17,202 bases of DNA from CAZEIW01 sp964512305 (GTDB taxonomy: Bacteria; Pseudomonadota; Gammaproteobacteria; Burkholderiales; Burkholderiaceae_F), in the NCBI GenBank assembly GCA_964512305.1, contig CAZEIW010000175.1:1-17202 (forward strand), read 5' to 3'. A program made the translations under genes and the position numbers. The notes below the pieces were generated by a model. That model was not told the DNA's origin. It did not search any database and was given only the letters and a program-made list of their open reading frames with translations. Below, piece by piece: positions 1 to 7,908 of the stretch (position 1 is its first letter; every line of letters begins with the position of its first letter).

Positions 1-39
1 GGACCAAAATAACGTCGCGCCGGAACGGTCACCGATCCG

Positions 40-957
40 ATGAGCAACGCGACCCCGCCCCCGTTGCAGCGCCTGCAGGACGCCGAGCCCGGTCGCGGGC
101 CCGACGGCGGGGCCCCAGCCACGGTCGCGATCAGCCGGATCTCCGCACCCAAGGCGGCCGATGTCCTGGCCAACGAACTGCGCCGGCGCATCCGGTCCGG
201 CGAGTGGCCCGAGGGTCTTGCGCTGCCGACCGAGCGCGACCTTTCGACCCAGGCCGGGCTGAGCCGCACGACGGTGCGCGAGGCGCTGCGGATGCTGGAA
301 AGGGACGGCCTGATCGAGATCCGGCTGGGACGCAGCGGCGGCGCCCGCGTCCGGCGGCCGGCCGGCGACGGCCTGAGCCGCCACCTCGAGCTGTTCATCT
401 GGGGCCGGAACATCGGCGTCGAGCACCTGCACGATGTCCGCACCGCCCTGGAGGCGCTCGGGGCCGAAGGGGCGGCCCGCCATCGCACGCCGGGCGAGAT
501 CGCGGAACTGGTCGCCAGGACCGAGGCGGTCGAGGTGGCGGTCGGCAACGTGGCCGAGTATCTCGACGCCAATTTGGCCTGGCACATGGCGGTGGTGCGC
601 GCGAGCCACAACGAGCTTCTCGTGAGTTTCATGGAAGTGCTGTCGGCGGCGATCCACCAGGCGACGGCGATCGAGGCATTCGACTCGGAAGAGGTGCGGG
701 CGTCGACGCTCAAGATCCACCGCGCGATCCTCGACGCGATCGTCGCGGGCGATGCCGAGGCGGCCCGCCGCCGGATGACCCGGCACGTCCACGCGGCGCG
801 TGACGTCGCGCTGAACTTCGAGCGGGACGGGGCCGCGGCGCCGGACACGCCGCGCCGGGTCAAGGCCGCGCACGCGGCCGCGAAGCGCGCCGGATCGGCG
901 CCCGGCAAGGTCAGACGGCCGCGCAAGCCGGCGCGGCCAGGGAGGAAATCCAGGTGA
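40..957 (+). CDS. GntR-family transcriptional regulator, FCD (FadR-like) subfamily
   Basis: Probable ligand-responsive DNA-binding regulator of the genes that follow. Residues about 35-107 form a GntR winged helix: the typical block with LPTERDLS (62-69), then SRTTVREALRMLERDGLI (75-92), then a Gly-rich wing. Residues about 115-255 are an all-helical FCD effector domain. FCD proteins usually bind a metal and a small carboxylate through Asp/His residues; here H182, H227 and H249 are placed correctly, with N178 where Asp is common. The 305 residues exceed the usual 220-250 because of a disordered 30-residue N-terminus and a Lys/Arg/Ala/Pro-rich tail (about 265-305). The start is the first ATG, and its ribosome site is weak. 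A start closer to the winged helix is possible but none has better support. The stop overlaps the HyuA start by 4 bases, so the regulator is probably co-transcribed and autoregulated. The effector is unknown. Confidence 0.92.
   Translation: MSNATPPPLQRLQDAEPGRGPDGGAPATVAISRISAPKAADVLANELRRRIRSGEWPEGLALPTERDLSTQAGLSRTTVREALRMLERDGLIEIRLGRSGGARVRRPAGDGLSRHLELFIWGRNIGVEHLHDVRTALEALGAEGAARHRTPGEIAELVARTEAVEVAVGNVAEYLDANLAWHMAVVRASHNELLVSFMEVLSAAIHQATAIEAFDSEEVRASTLKIHRAILDAIVAGDAEAARRRMTRHVHAARDVALNFERDGAAAPDTPRRVKAAHAAAKRAGSAPGKVRRPRKPARPGRKSR
941..945 (+). promoter_or_regulatory. Ribosome binding site fixing the GTG start of hyuA
   Basis: GGAGG ends 8 bases before the GTG at 954. It sits inside the 3' end of the regulator gene and supports a GTG start in the GTGA overlap. 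The ATPase motif GIDVGGTFTD then falls at residues 6-15, as expected for the family. Confidence 0.75.
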
Positions 958-2978
958 GTGCGGTGGTGGGTATCGACGTCGGCGGAACGTTCACCGACCT
1001 GTATTGCGTCGACTCCGGGAGCGGAGCCGAGCGGATCGTCAAGGTCCCGTCGACGCCGGACGATCCATCGCGCGCGCTGCTCGACTCGCTGCGCGCCGCC
1101 GGGATCAATCCGTCGGAACTCGAGGCGTTGCTGCACGGAACGACGATCGCCACCAACGCGGTGATCGAGCGCAAGGGCGCGCGCTGCGCGCTGATCACGA
1201 CACGCGGCTTCCGCGACGTGCTCGAGCTTGGCCGGCGCGACCGGCCGCTGATGTACGGGATGCAGGGCGTGCAGGACCCGCTGATCCCGCGCGACCGGCG
1301 CTGGGAGATCGGCGAGCGCATCGACTATCGCGGCCGCGTGCTGGTCTCGCTCGACGAGGGCGAGGTGCGCGAGCTCGCCCAGGTGCTCAAGGCGCAGGAC
1401 ATCGAGGCGGTCGTGATCTCGCTGATGCATTCGTACGCGAATCCCGCGCACGAGGACCGCATCGCCGAGCTGATACGCGCGGCGAACCCGGACTGGGAGG
1501 TCGTGACCTCCACCAGCGTGATCCGCGAGTATTACGAGTTCGAGCGCACCAGCACGGCTGCGGTGCAAGGCTACCTGCAGCCGCTGGTGTCGCGCTACGC
1601 GCGCAACCTGCAACGCAAGCTGCGCGACTGGGGGTTCGACCGCGACGTGCTCATCATGCAGTCCAACGGCGGCCTGTCGCCGCTGTCGCAGCTGGGGCGC
1701 CGCTCCGCGCACATCGTCCGGTCCGGCCCGGCGGCCGGCGTGATCGCCTCGGGCGGCCTGGCGAAGCAGGCCGGCTTCGACAGGATCATCACGGCGGACA
1801 TGGGCGGCACGAGCTTCGACGTCGCGGTGGTGATCAACAGCGAGCCGCGCATCGCCGAGAAGACCGATCTCGACTTCCGCGTCCCCCTGCGCCTGCCGAT
1901 GATCGACGTGCACACCATCGGGGCCGGGGGCGGCAGCATCGCGTCGATCGACCGCGGTGGCATCCTCGAGGTCGGCCCGCGCAGCGCGGGCTCGGTTCCC
2001 GGCCCGATCTGCTACCGGCGCGGCGGCACCGAGCCGACGGTGACCGACGCCAACCTGGTGCTCGGCCGCATCGCCGTCGACAGCCCGATCGGCGGCAGGG
2101 GAAGCATCTCGCTCGACCTGGAGTCGGCGCGCGCGGCGTTCGCGCGGCTCGGCGCGCAGCTCGGGCTCGGCGTCGAGGCTGCGGCCGAGGCGGTGCTGGC
2201 GGTGGTGAACCAGCGAATGGCCGGACGGATCCGGCTCATCTCGATCGAACAGGGACTGGACCCGCGCGAGTTCGCGATGGTCGCCTTCGGCGGGGCCGGA
2301 CCGATGCACGGCGCGGCGCTGATACGCGAGGTCGGCATCCGCACCGAGCTGGTGCCGCCGTACCCCGGCGTGCTGTGCGCGATGGGCTGCGCGATCGCCG
2401 ATGTCCGCTACGACTATTCGCAGACGTTCGAGCAGCGCCTGGACAGGGCCGACGTCGGGGAGATCCGCGACGTGCTGTCGCGCCAGCGTGCCGAGGGCGA
2501 AGCGCAGCTGCGCAAGGCCGACACGCCGCATTCGTCGGTCGAGGTCATGCACTTCGCCGACATGGCCTACGCCGGCCAGATCCACGCGCTGCGCGTGGCG
2601 ATCCAGGCCGGTTGGGACGCGCAGCGGATGACCGAGGCCTTCGTCGCCCAATACCGGGCCGAATTCGGCAACGTGCTCGAGAACATCCCGGCGGTGGTCG
2701 TCAACCTGCGCACGAGCGTCGTCGGCACCCGGCGCGGCATCGCGCGCCGCGCCGCTGCCGTGGCCGCGCGCAACGGCGGGGCGCGGCCGGCCAAGCGGCG
2801 CCCGGTCTACTTCGGCGGCTGGCACGACGCGGCCATCTACGCCCGCGAGGACCTGCTGCCCGGCATGAGCTTCGAAGGCCCGGCGATCGTCGAGCAGAGC
2901 GATGCCACGACCGTGGTCGAACCCGGCATGTCCACCCGCGTCGACGCGTTCGGAAACCTGCTGGTGGAGGTCAAATGA
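954..2978 (+). CDS. hyuA: Hydantoinase/oxoprolinase family subunit A (HyuA-like ATPase)
   Basis: The ATP-binding subunit of a two-subunit enzyme related to N-methylhydantoinase, 5-oxoprolinase, caprolactamase and acetone/acetophenone carboxylases. These enzymes use ATP to activate an amide, a lactam, or bicarbonate plus ketone. The 674 residues match the usual length. Visible ASKHA-fold motifs are GIDVGGTFTD (6-15), HGTTIATNAVIERKGA shortly after, SGPAAG (257-262), DMGGTSFD (282-289), a GAGGGS loop, GGTEPTVTDANL (ending near 368) and FGGAGPMHG (445-453). The start is GTG with a good ribosome site. The stop overlaps the hyuB ATG (ATGA), which suggests translational coupling and equal subunit production. 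No gene resembling the small third subunit of acetone carboxylase follows. Family membership is secure, but sequence alone cannot separate hydrolase from carboxylase. Confidence 0.93.
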   Translation: MSAVVGIDVGGTFTDLYCVDSGSGAERIVKVPSTPDDPSRALLDSLRAAGINPSELEALLHGTTIATNAVIERKGARCALITTRGFRDVLELGRRDRPLMYGMQGVQDPLIPRDRRWEIGERIDYRGRVLVSLDEGEVRELAQVLKAQDIEAVVISLMHSYANPAHEDRIAELIRAANPDWEVVTSTSVIREYYEFERTSTAAVQGYLQPLVSRYARNLQRKLRDWGFDRDVLIMQSNGGLSPLSQLGRRSAHIVRSGPAAGVIASGGLAKQAGFDRIITADMGGTSFDVAVVINSEPRIAEKTDLDFRVPLRLPMIDVHTIGAGGGSIASIDRGGILEVGPRSAGSVPGPICYRRGGTEPTVTDANLVLGRIAVDSPIGGRGSISLDLESARAAFARLGAQLGLGVEAAAEAVLAVVNQRMAGRIRLISIEQGLDPREFAMVAFGGAGPMHGAALIREVGIRTELVPPYPGVLCAMGCAIADVRYDYSQTFEQRLDRADVGEIRDVLSRQRAEGEAQLRKADTPHSSVEVMHFADMAYAGQIHALRVAIQAGWDAQRMTEAFVAQYRAEFGNVLENIPAVVVNLRTSVVGTRRGIARRAAAVAARNGGARPAKRRPVYFGGWHDAAIYAREDLLPGMSFEGPAIVEQSDATTVVEPGMSTRVDAFGNLLVEVK

Positions 2979-4762
2979 TCGATCCCGTCACGCTCGCCGT
3001 CGTGCGCGGCTCGCTCGAGCAGATCGCCGACGAGATGGATCTGCACCTGATCCACGCCGCGATCTCCCCGATCATCTCCGAGACCAACGACTGCGCGCAC
3101 GGCATCTTCCACCCGCGGACCGGCGAGACCATCGCGCAGGGCCGCTACGGGCTGCCGGTGTTCCTCGCCAACATGCAGTTCACGACCCAGAACGTCCTGA
3201 AGCTCGCCCGCGAGCAGGGCGGCTTCAGGCGCGGCGACGTGTGGATCCTGAACGACCCGTACATCGGCGGAACGCACCTGCAGGACGCGCAGCTGGTCGC
3301 GCCGTATTTCGTCGGCGACGAGCTGTTCGCGCTGTTCGCGAGCACCGGGCACTGGATGGACGTCGGCGGCAGCGTCGCCGGCGGCTGGGCGCCGAAAGCC
3401 CAGGACATCCACCAGGAAGGCACCGTGATTCCGGCGGTGAAGATCTACGACCAGGGCAGGCTCAACGAAAGCCTGGTCGCGATGTTCCGCGCCAACACCC
3501 GGCTGCCGGAGGAGATCGCCGGCGATCTGTCGGCGATGATCAACGTGTTCTCGGTCGGCCAGCGCGGCCTCGACCAGTTGGTGGCGCGCTACGGCACCGC
3601 GACGCTCGACAAGTGCATCGCCGAGATGATCGCACGCTCGGAGCGCCAGATGCGCTCGTACATCGCGGAGATTCCCGACGGGACGTACCGCTTCGAGGAG
3701 ACGATCGACAACGACGGCGTCGTCGACGAGCCGCTGAAGATTGCGCTCGCGCTGACGGTCAAAGGATCGGACCTGCACTTCGATTTCAACGGCACCTCGG
3801 AAAGCGCTCGCGGACCGGTGAACCTGTCGGCCAACACCACGATGTCGGGCTGCTATGTCGCGATGAAGCACATCTATCCGGAGGTGCCCGTCAACGGCGG
3901 CGCGTTCCGGCCCGCGAGCTTCACCATCCCGGCGCGCACGATCGTCTCGGCGGAGTATCCGACCCCGGTCGGCGGCTACCTCGAGGTGCTGGGCCGCGTG
4001 ATCGCGGTGGTTTTCGGGGCGCTCGGGCAGGCGATCCCGGAGCGGACTCCGGCGGCGCCGTTCGGAACGATCGGCGTGTGCACGGTCGGCGGCCGCCATC
4101 CCGACACCGGCAAGTTCTTCGTCGGCGTGTTCCCGTATCCCGGCGGCTACGGCGCGACCAGGGCGACCGACGGCCTCGTGCACGGCACGCCGCCGCAGTC
4201 GATGGCCAATTTCGTGTCGCTCGAGATGTCGGAGCACCGGTACCCGCTGCGCTTCGACTTCTTCCGGCTGCGTGAGGATTCCGGCGGCTCCGGCTGGCAC
4301 CGCGGTGGCTGCGGTTCCGAATACCAGTTCACGGCGTGGGCCGAGTGCAAGACCACCGTGTTGGGTGACGAGTGCGATTCCACGCCGTTCGGCGCCGCCG
4401 GCGGCGGTCCCGCCGCGCCGAACGTGGTCGAGTTCCGCACCGGAGGCAAGACCTGGCGCCCCCCGATGCGCAGCAAGCAGGAAAACGAGCTGCTGCATCC
4501 GGGCGACGGCCTGCATGCGTGCACCCCGGGCGGCGGCGGCTTCGGCGACCCGCTGGAACGGGACGTGGCCGCGGTCGAGCGCGACCTGAACCTGGGGTAC
4601 GTGAGCCGCGCGACCGCCGAGCGGGACTACGGCGCGGTGGTCGCGGCTGCCGCGCCGCTCGGGGATCGGACGGTGTACCGCCTCGACGCGGACGCGACGT
4701 CGGCGGAGCGCGCCAGGCGGCGCACGGAGCGTGCAGGCGGAAAGGGCGGGGTCGCACGATGA
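2975..4762 (+). CDS. hyuB: Hydantoinase/oxoprolinase family subunit B (HyuB-like)
   Basis: The partner of HyuA, carrying the second catalytic site where the activated substrate is hydrolysed or carboxylated. The start ATG lies in the ATGA overlap with hyuA, with GGAGG four bases upstream, and gives 595 residues, close to the family norm. The open frame continues far upstream only as a GC-rich shadow of hyuA. Family blocks visible are the DPVTLAVVRGSLEQIADEM opening (3-21), SETNDCAHGIF (35-45), NDPYIGGTHLQD (93-104), GHWMDVGG (125-132) and the C-terminal TPGGGGFGDP (517-526). The His and Asp residues of THLQD and HWMD match those that bind metal in structurally studied relatives (established for the family, not shown here). 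The stop overlaps the acyl-CoA dehydrogenase start by 4 bases, tying this enzyme to CoA-ester metabolism. The substrate is unknown: a ketone, lactam, hydantoin or other cyclic amide are all possible. Confidence 0.93.
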   Translation: MIDPVTLAVVRGSLEQIADEMDLHLIHAAISPIISETNDCAHGIFHPRTGETIAQGRYGLPVFLANMQFTTQNVLKLAREQGGFRRGDVWILNDPYIGGTHLQDAQLVAPYFVGDELFALFASTGHWMDVGGSVAGGWAPKAQDIHQEGTVIPAVKIYDQGRLNESLVAMFRANTRLPEEIAGDLSAMINVFSVGQRGLDQLVARYGTATLDKCIAEMIARSERQMRSYIAEIPDGTYRFEETIDNDGVVDEPLKIALALTVKGSDLHFDFNGTSESARGPVNLSANTTMSGCYVAMKHIYPEVPVNGGAFRPASFTIPARTIVSAEYPTPVGGYLEVLGRVIAVVFGALGQAIPERTPAAPFGTIGVCTVGGRHPDTGKFFVGVFPYPGGYGATRATDGLVHGTPPQSMANFVSLEMSEHRYPLRFDFFRLREDSGGSGWHRGGCGSEYQFTAWAECKTTVLGDECDSTPFGAAGGGPAAPNVVEFRTGGKTWRPPMRSKQENELLHPGDGLHACTPGGGGFGDPLERDVAAVERDLNLGYVSRATAERDYGAVVAAAAPLGDRTVYRLDADATSAERARRRTERAGGKGGVAR

Positions 4763-5931
4763 ATTCGCTGGGAAGCTGGGAAATGCCGCAGGAGCTCAAG
4801 CTCCTGCAGGAGACCACGCGCCGCTTCATGCAGCGCGAGGTCAGGGCCGCGGAGGAGGGCGAACCGCACGACTCCTGGCACCTGCCGGACGAGAAGCTCA
4901 AGCCGCTTCAGGCCAAGGCGAGGAAGCTCGGATTCTGGTGCGTGCAGACGCCGGCCGAATACGGCGGCGCAGGTTTGAACCTCCTCGGCCAGAGCCTGGT
5001 CGCCGAGGAGGCATCGCAGTGCAAAATGGGACCCTACATCCCGGCCTGCGGCGCGTTCGGCTTCGATCCGCCGAACATCATCTTCCGCGGCAATCGCGCA
5101 CAGATCGAGAAGTACGCGCTGCCAGCGATCGACAACGGCGACAAGACCTTCGTCGCGATCACCGAACCCAGCGGGGGCTCCGATCCGGGGCGCGCGATCC
5201 GCACCCGCGCCGAGCGCAAGGGCGACCGCTACGTCCTCAACGGCACCAAGATCTTCATCTCGGGCGTCGGCCAGTCAAAATGGGGCATCGCGTTCGCCCG
5301 CACCGGCGGCCCCGGCCGCTCGGGCGTCAGCGCCTTCATCGTCGAGCGCGACCGGCCGGGGCTGTCGTGGTCGCCGTTTCCCGTGATCCGGTCGTACTTC
5401 CCTTACGAGCTGCATTTCAACGACTACGAAGTGCCGGCCGAGAACCGGCTGGGCGAGGAAGGGCAGGGGTTCGAGCTGGCCGAGGAGTGGCTGATCCACG
5501 AGCGCGTGCCGTACGCGGCGGCGACCATCGGGATCGGCCAGGCGGCGCTCGACATGACCGTCGAATGGGCGCGGCAGCGCCACACGTTCGGCGCCCCGCT
5601 GGCCGACCGCCAGGCCGTGCAGTTCATGCTGGCCGACTCGGAGATCGAGCTGCGCGCGGCGCGGCTGCTCGTCTACGACGCGGCGTGGAAGGCCGATCGC
5701 GGCGAGAGCATCAAGCACGAGGCCTCGATCTGCAAGGTGTTCGGCACCGAGACCGCGGGACGGGTGGTCGACCGGTGCATCCAGGTGTTCGGGGGCATGG
5801 GGGTGTCGAGGGAGATGCCGCTGGAGCGGTGGTACAGGGAGTTGAGGATCAAGCGGATCGGGGAGGGGCCGTCGGAGATCCACCGGATGGTCATCGCCCG
5901 CAACCTGATCGGCGCGCGCAAGGCGGCATGA
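4759..5931 (+). CDS. Acyl-CoA dehydrogenase family protein
   Basis: An FAD-dependent alpha,beta-dehydrogenase of acyl-CoA esters that would pass electrons to ETF. The 390 residues fit the family. Domains in order: helical N-terminus (1-115) with EYGGAG (67-72); beta domain with the FAD/substrate motif FVAITEPSGGSDPG (131-144); C-terminal helical domain with FGGMGVSREMPLERWYREL (344-362) and RIGEGPSEIHR (366-376). E369 in GEG aligns with the catalytic base of medium-chain acyl-CoA dehydrogenase (E376 of the mature enzyme), so the protein looks active. The start is the ATG in the ATGA overlap with hyuB; the open frame extends upstream only as a shadow. Codon choice shifts to AGG, CGG and GGG around 5761-5880. 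Branched short-chain or more unusual substrates cannot be told apart. Confidence 0.92.
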   Translation: MNSLGSWEMPQELKLLQETTRRFMQREVRAAEEGEPHDSWHLPDEKLKPLQAKARKLGFWCVQTPAEYGGAGLNLLGQSLVAEEASQCKMGPYIPACGAFGFDPPNIIFRGNRAQIEKYALPAIDNGDKTFVAITEPSGGSDPGRAIRTRAERKGDRYVLNGTKIFISGVGQSKWGIAFARTGGPGRSGVSAFIVERDRPGLSWSPFPVIRSYFPYELHFNDYEVPAENRLGEEGQGFELAEEWLIHERVPYAAATIGIGQAALDMTVEWARQRHTFGAPLADRQAVQFMLADSEIELRAARLLVYDAAWKADRGESIKHEASICKVFGTETAGRVVDRCIQVFGGMGVSREMPLERWYRELRIKRIGEGPSEIHRMVIARNLIGARKAA

Positions 5932-5935
5932 CACC

Positions 5936-6709
5936 ATGTCCGTCGACATCGAAATCGCCGATGGCATCTGCACGATCGTGATCAACCGCCCCGAGCGGTT
6001 GAATGCGATCGATGTCGAGCACTACCGGCTGCTGTCGCAGGCCTGGCAGCGCGTGCGCGACGACGCGGCGATACGTGTGGCGATCGTCACCGGCGCGGGC
6101 GACAAGTCTTTCTCCACGGGTGCCGACATCAAGAGCGTGCTGACGGGGCCGCCGGGGTACGACGAGATGTGGCTGACGCAGCGCGACCAGCTGCTCAACC
6201 GCGGCCTCGAGGTCTGGAAGCCCGTCATCGCCGCGGTCAACGGCTACTGCCTCGGCGGGGGCATGACGCTGCTGCTGGCGACCGACATCCGGATCGCGGC
6301 GCCGACTGCGACATTCGGGCTGGCCGAGGTCAAGCGCGGCGTGATTCCGGGCAACGGCGGGACGCAGCGCGTGCTCGCGCAGCTGCCGCATGCGATCGCG
6401 ATGGAGATGCTGCTCACCGGCGACGCGATCGATGCCGAAACGGCCGCCCGCTGGGGCCTGGTGAACCGGGTCGTGCCGCGCGAGCAGCTGATGGCCACGG
6501 CGCTCGAGGTCGCGCGCCGGATCGCCGCCAACGCGCCGCTCGCGGTACAGGCGGCCAAGGAGCTAGCGCTGCGCAGCCGCGGACTCGACCTGGCGAGCGG
6601 GCTCAGGCTGGAGCAGGTGGTCAACCGGATGCTGATGGCGACCGAAGACGCGCGGGAAGGCCCGGCCGCGTTCGCCGAGAAGCGCGCGCCGCGCTTCAAG
6701 GGATGCTGA
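5936..6709 (+). CDS. Enoyl-CoA hydratase/isomerase family protein
   Basis: A crotonase-fold protein of 257 residues, the normal length, starting 4 bases after the dehydrogenase stop. Visible features are INRPERLNAI (16-25), the CoA/oxyanion segment FSTGADIK (59-66), VNGYCLGGGM (101-110), and FGLAEVKRGVIPGNGGTQR (127-145). Rat mitochondrial enoyl-CoA hydratase uses two glutamates, E144 and E164. The equivalent of E164 is kept (E131), but the E144 position is threonine (T111). Single-glutamate members of this superfamily include isomerases and other crotonase-fold enzymes, so simple syn-hydration is likely but not certain. By context it acts right after the dehydrogenase on an unsaturated CoA ester. 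Confidence 0.9.
   Translation: MSVDIEIADGICTIVINRPERLNAIDVEHYRLLSQAWQRVRDDAAIRVAIVTGAGDKSFSTGADIKSVLTGPPGYDEMWLTQRDQLLNRGLEVWKPVIAAVNGYCLGGGMTLLLATDIRIAAPTATFGLAEVKRGVIPGNGGTQRVLAQLPHAIAMEMLLTGDAIDAETAARWGLVNRVVPREQLMATALEVARRIAANAPLAVQAAKELALRSRGLDLASGLRLEQVVNRMLMATEDAREGPAAFAEKRAPRFKGC
6698..6703 (+). promoter_or_regulatory. Ribosome binding site choosing between two CoA-transferase starts
   Basis: AAGGGA is five bases before the ATG at 6709. The alternative in-frame ATG at 6703 overlaps this sequence and would have no usable spacing. The later ATG is therefore preferred; the choice changes only two residues. Confidence 0.6.
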
Positions 6710-7908
6710 TGACGGCGCCGCGCTATCCGCTGGAATCGGTCACGGTCGTCGACCTCGGCCAGATCTACAACGGCGCGTACGCGACGTTCCTCATGGCGAT
6801 GGCGGGCGCGCGCGTGATCAAGGTCGAGCCGCCCGAGGGCGAGCACCTGCGGCGGCGGGGCACCGTCGGCGGGGCCGGCCTGCCGTTCGCGATGCTCAAC
6901 TCGAACAAGCAATGCGTGACGCTCAATCTGAAGCACGAGCGCGGGCGCTCCCTGCTGTTCGAGATGGTGAAGCGGTCCGATGTCCTGCTCGAGAACTTCG
7001 CGCCCGGCACGACCGATCGCCTTGGATGCGGGTGGTCGCGCCTGAAGGAGATCAACCCGCGCCTGATCTATGCGCAGGGCTCGGGATACGGTTCGAGCGG
7101 ACCCTACCGCGACTACCCCGCGATGGATCTGACCGTGCAGGCGATGGCGGGCGTGATGAGCGTCACGGGGTACGCGGACCGGCCGCCGGTGAAGGCCGGC
7201 CCGGCGATCTGCGACTTCTTCGGCGGCGTGCACCTGTTCGGCGCGGTGATGACGGCGCTGTACGAGCGCGAACGCACCGGCGTCGGGCGCGCCGTCGAAG
7301 TCTCCATGCAGGAGGCGGTCTATGCCTCGCTCAGCTCGAACCTGGGCCTTTACTACGGCAGCGGGGGCAAGACGCCCATGCGAACCGGCAACCGCCACGG
7401 CGGCCTGGCGGAGTCGCCCTACAACGTCTATCCGACCCAGGACGGCTACATCGCGATCATCTGCGTCGGCGAGACTCATTGGAAGTCGCTGATCCGGGCC
7501 ATGAACCGACCCGAGCTGGCAGACGATCCGCGATTCTCCAGCCTCAAGATGCGAGTCGAGCACATGAACGAGGTCGACGCGATCGTCGGGTCGTTCACCG
7601 GCCGTTACACCCGGCAGGAGCTCTTCGAGTTGCTGCTCGAGCACCGGGTGCCGTGCGCGCCCGTGCGCGACCTGGACGAAGTCGTCAACGATCCGCACAT
7701 GCTGGCACGGCGCGCGCTGCAGTGGATCGACCATCCGCAGCTCGGCCGCATCCCGGTGCAGTCGTCGCCGCTGCGGTTCGAGGGCGTCGAGCCGGCGGCG
7801 ATCGTGCCGAGCCGCCAGCTCGGCGAGGACAACGCCTCCGTCTACGGCGACTGGCTCGGCCTGTCGCGCAACGAGATCGCCGGGCTTCGCGACGGGGGCG
7901 TGATCTGA
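6709..7908 (+). CDS. Class III CoA-transferase (CaiB/BaiF family)
   Basis: Transfers CoA between an acyl-CoA and a free carboxylic acid, probably activating the pathway acid without ATP cost. The 399 residues are typical of the formyl-CoA transferase/CaiB family. Family blocks include VVDLGQIYNGAYATFLMAMA near the N-terminus, GARVIKVEPPEG (33-44), LLENFAPGTTDRLG (93-106), and AGPAICDFFGG (163-173). D169 in the last block aligns with the catalytic Asp169 of Oxalobacter formyl-CoA transferase that forms the acyl anhydride. VPCAPVRDLDEVVNDPHM follows in the C-terminal part. The start overlaps the preceding stop by one base (TGATG). Likely acceptors are the HyuAB product or an imported acid; the CoA donor could be acetyl-CoA or succinyl-CoA. 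Racemase members (AMACR-like) share this fold, but the Asp context favours transfer. Confidence 0.9.
   Translation: MTAPRYPLESVTVVDLGQIYNGAYATFLMAMAGARVIKVEPPEGEHLRRRGTVGGAGLPFAMLNSNKQCVTLNLKHERGRSLLFEMVKRSDVLLENFAPGTTDRLGCGWSRLKEINPRLIYAQGSGYGSSGPYRDYPAMDLTVQAMAGVMSVTGYADRPPVKAGPAICDFFGGVHLFGAVMTALYERERTGVGRAVEVSMQEAVYASLSSNLGLYYGSGGKTPMRTGNRHGGLAESPYNVYPTQDGYIAIICVGETHWKSLIRAMNRPELADDPRFSSLKMRVEHMNEVDAIVGSFTGRYTRQELFELLLEHRVPCAPVRDLDEVVNDPHMLARRALQWIDHPQLGRIPVQSSPLRFEGVEPAAIVPSRQLGEDNASVYGDWLGLSRNEIAGLRDGGVI

Noticed and set aside
26..34. CGGT-C-ACCG mini-palindrome upstream of the regulator as an operator
   Set aside because: Four-base arms are expected by chance in GC-rich DNA and it does not match the TGGT-N2-ACCA-type sites common for FCD regulators. 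Only 39 bases precede the gene, so the real promoter probably lies outside.
1004..2974. Upstream extension of the hyuB frame through hyuA, suggesting a giant 1252-residue protein
   Set aside because: The extension is Arg/Ala-rich shadow sequence. The HyuB family starts at the DPVTLAVVRG block, right after the ATG at 2975 in the ATGA overlap, with GGAGG upstream.
2837..4516. A long antisense open frame (about 559 codons) opposite hyuB
   Set aside because: Its product is a low-complexity Arg/Ala/His/Gly mix typical of reverse frames in high-GC genes. The sense strand has clear HyuB motifs. No ribosome site or family motif supports it.
954..4762. Calling the HyuAB pair acetone carboxylase outright
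   Set aside because: Acetone carboxylase has a small third subunit gene, which is missing here. The A and B motifs are shared by hydrolases and carboxylases, so only the superfamily can be claimed.
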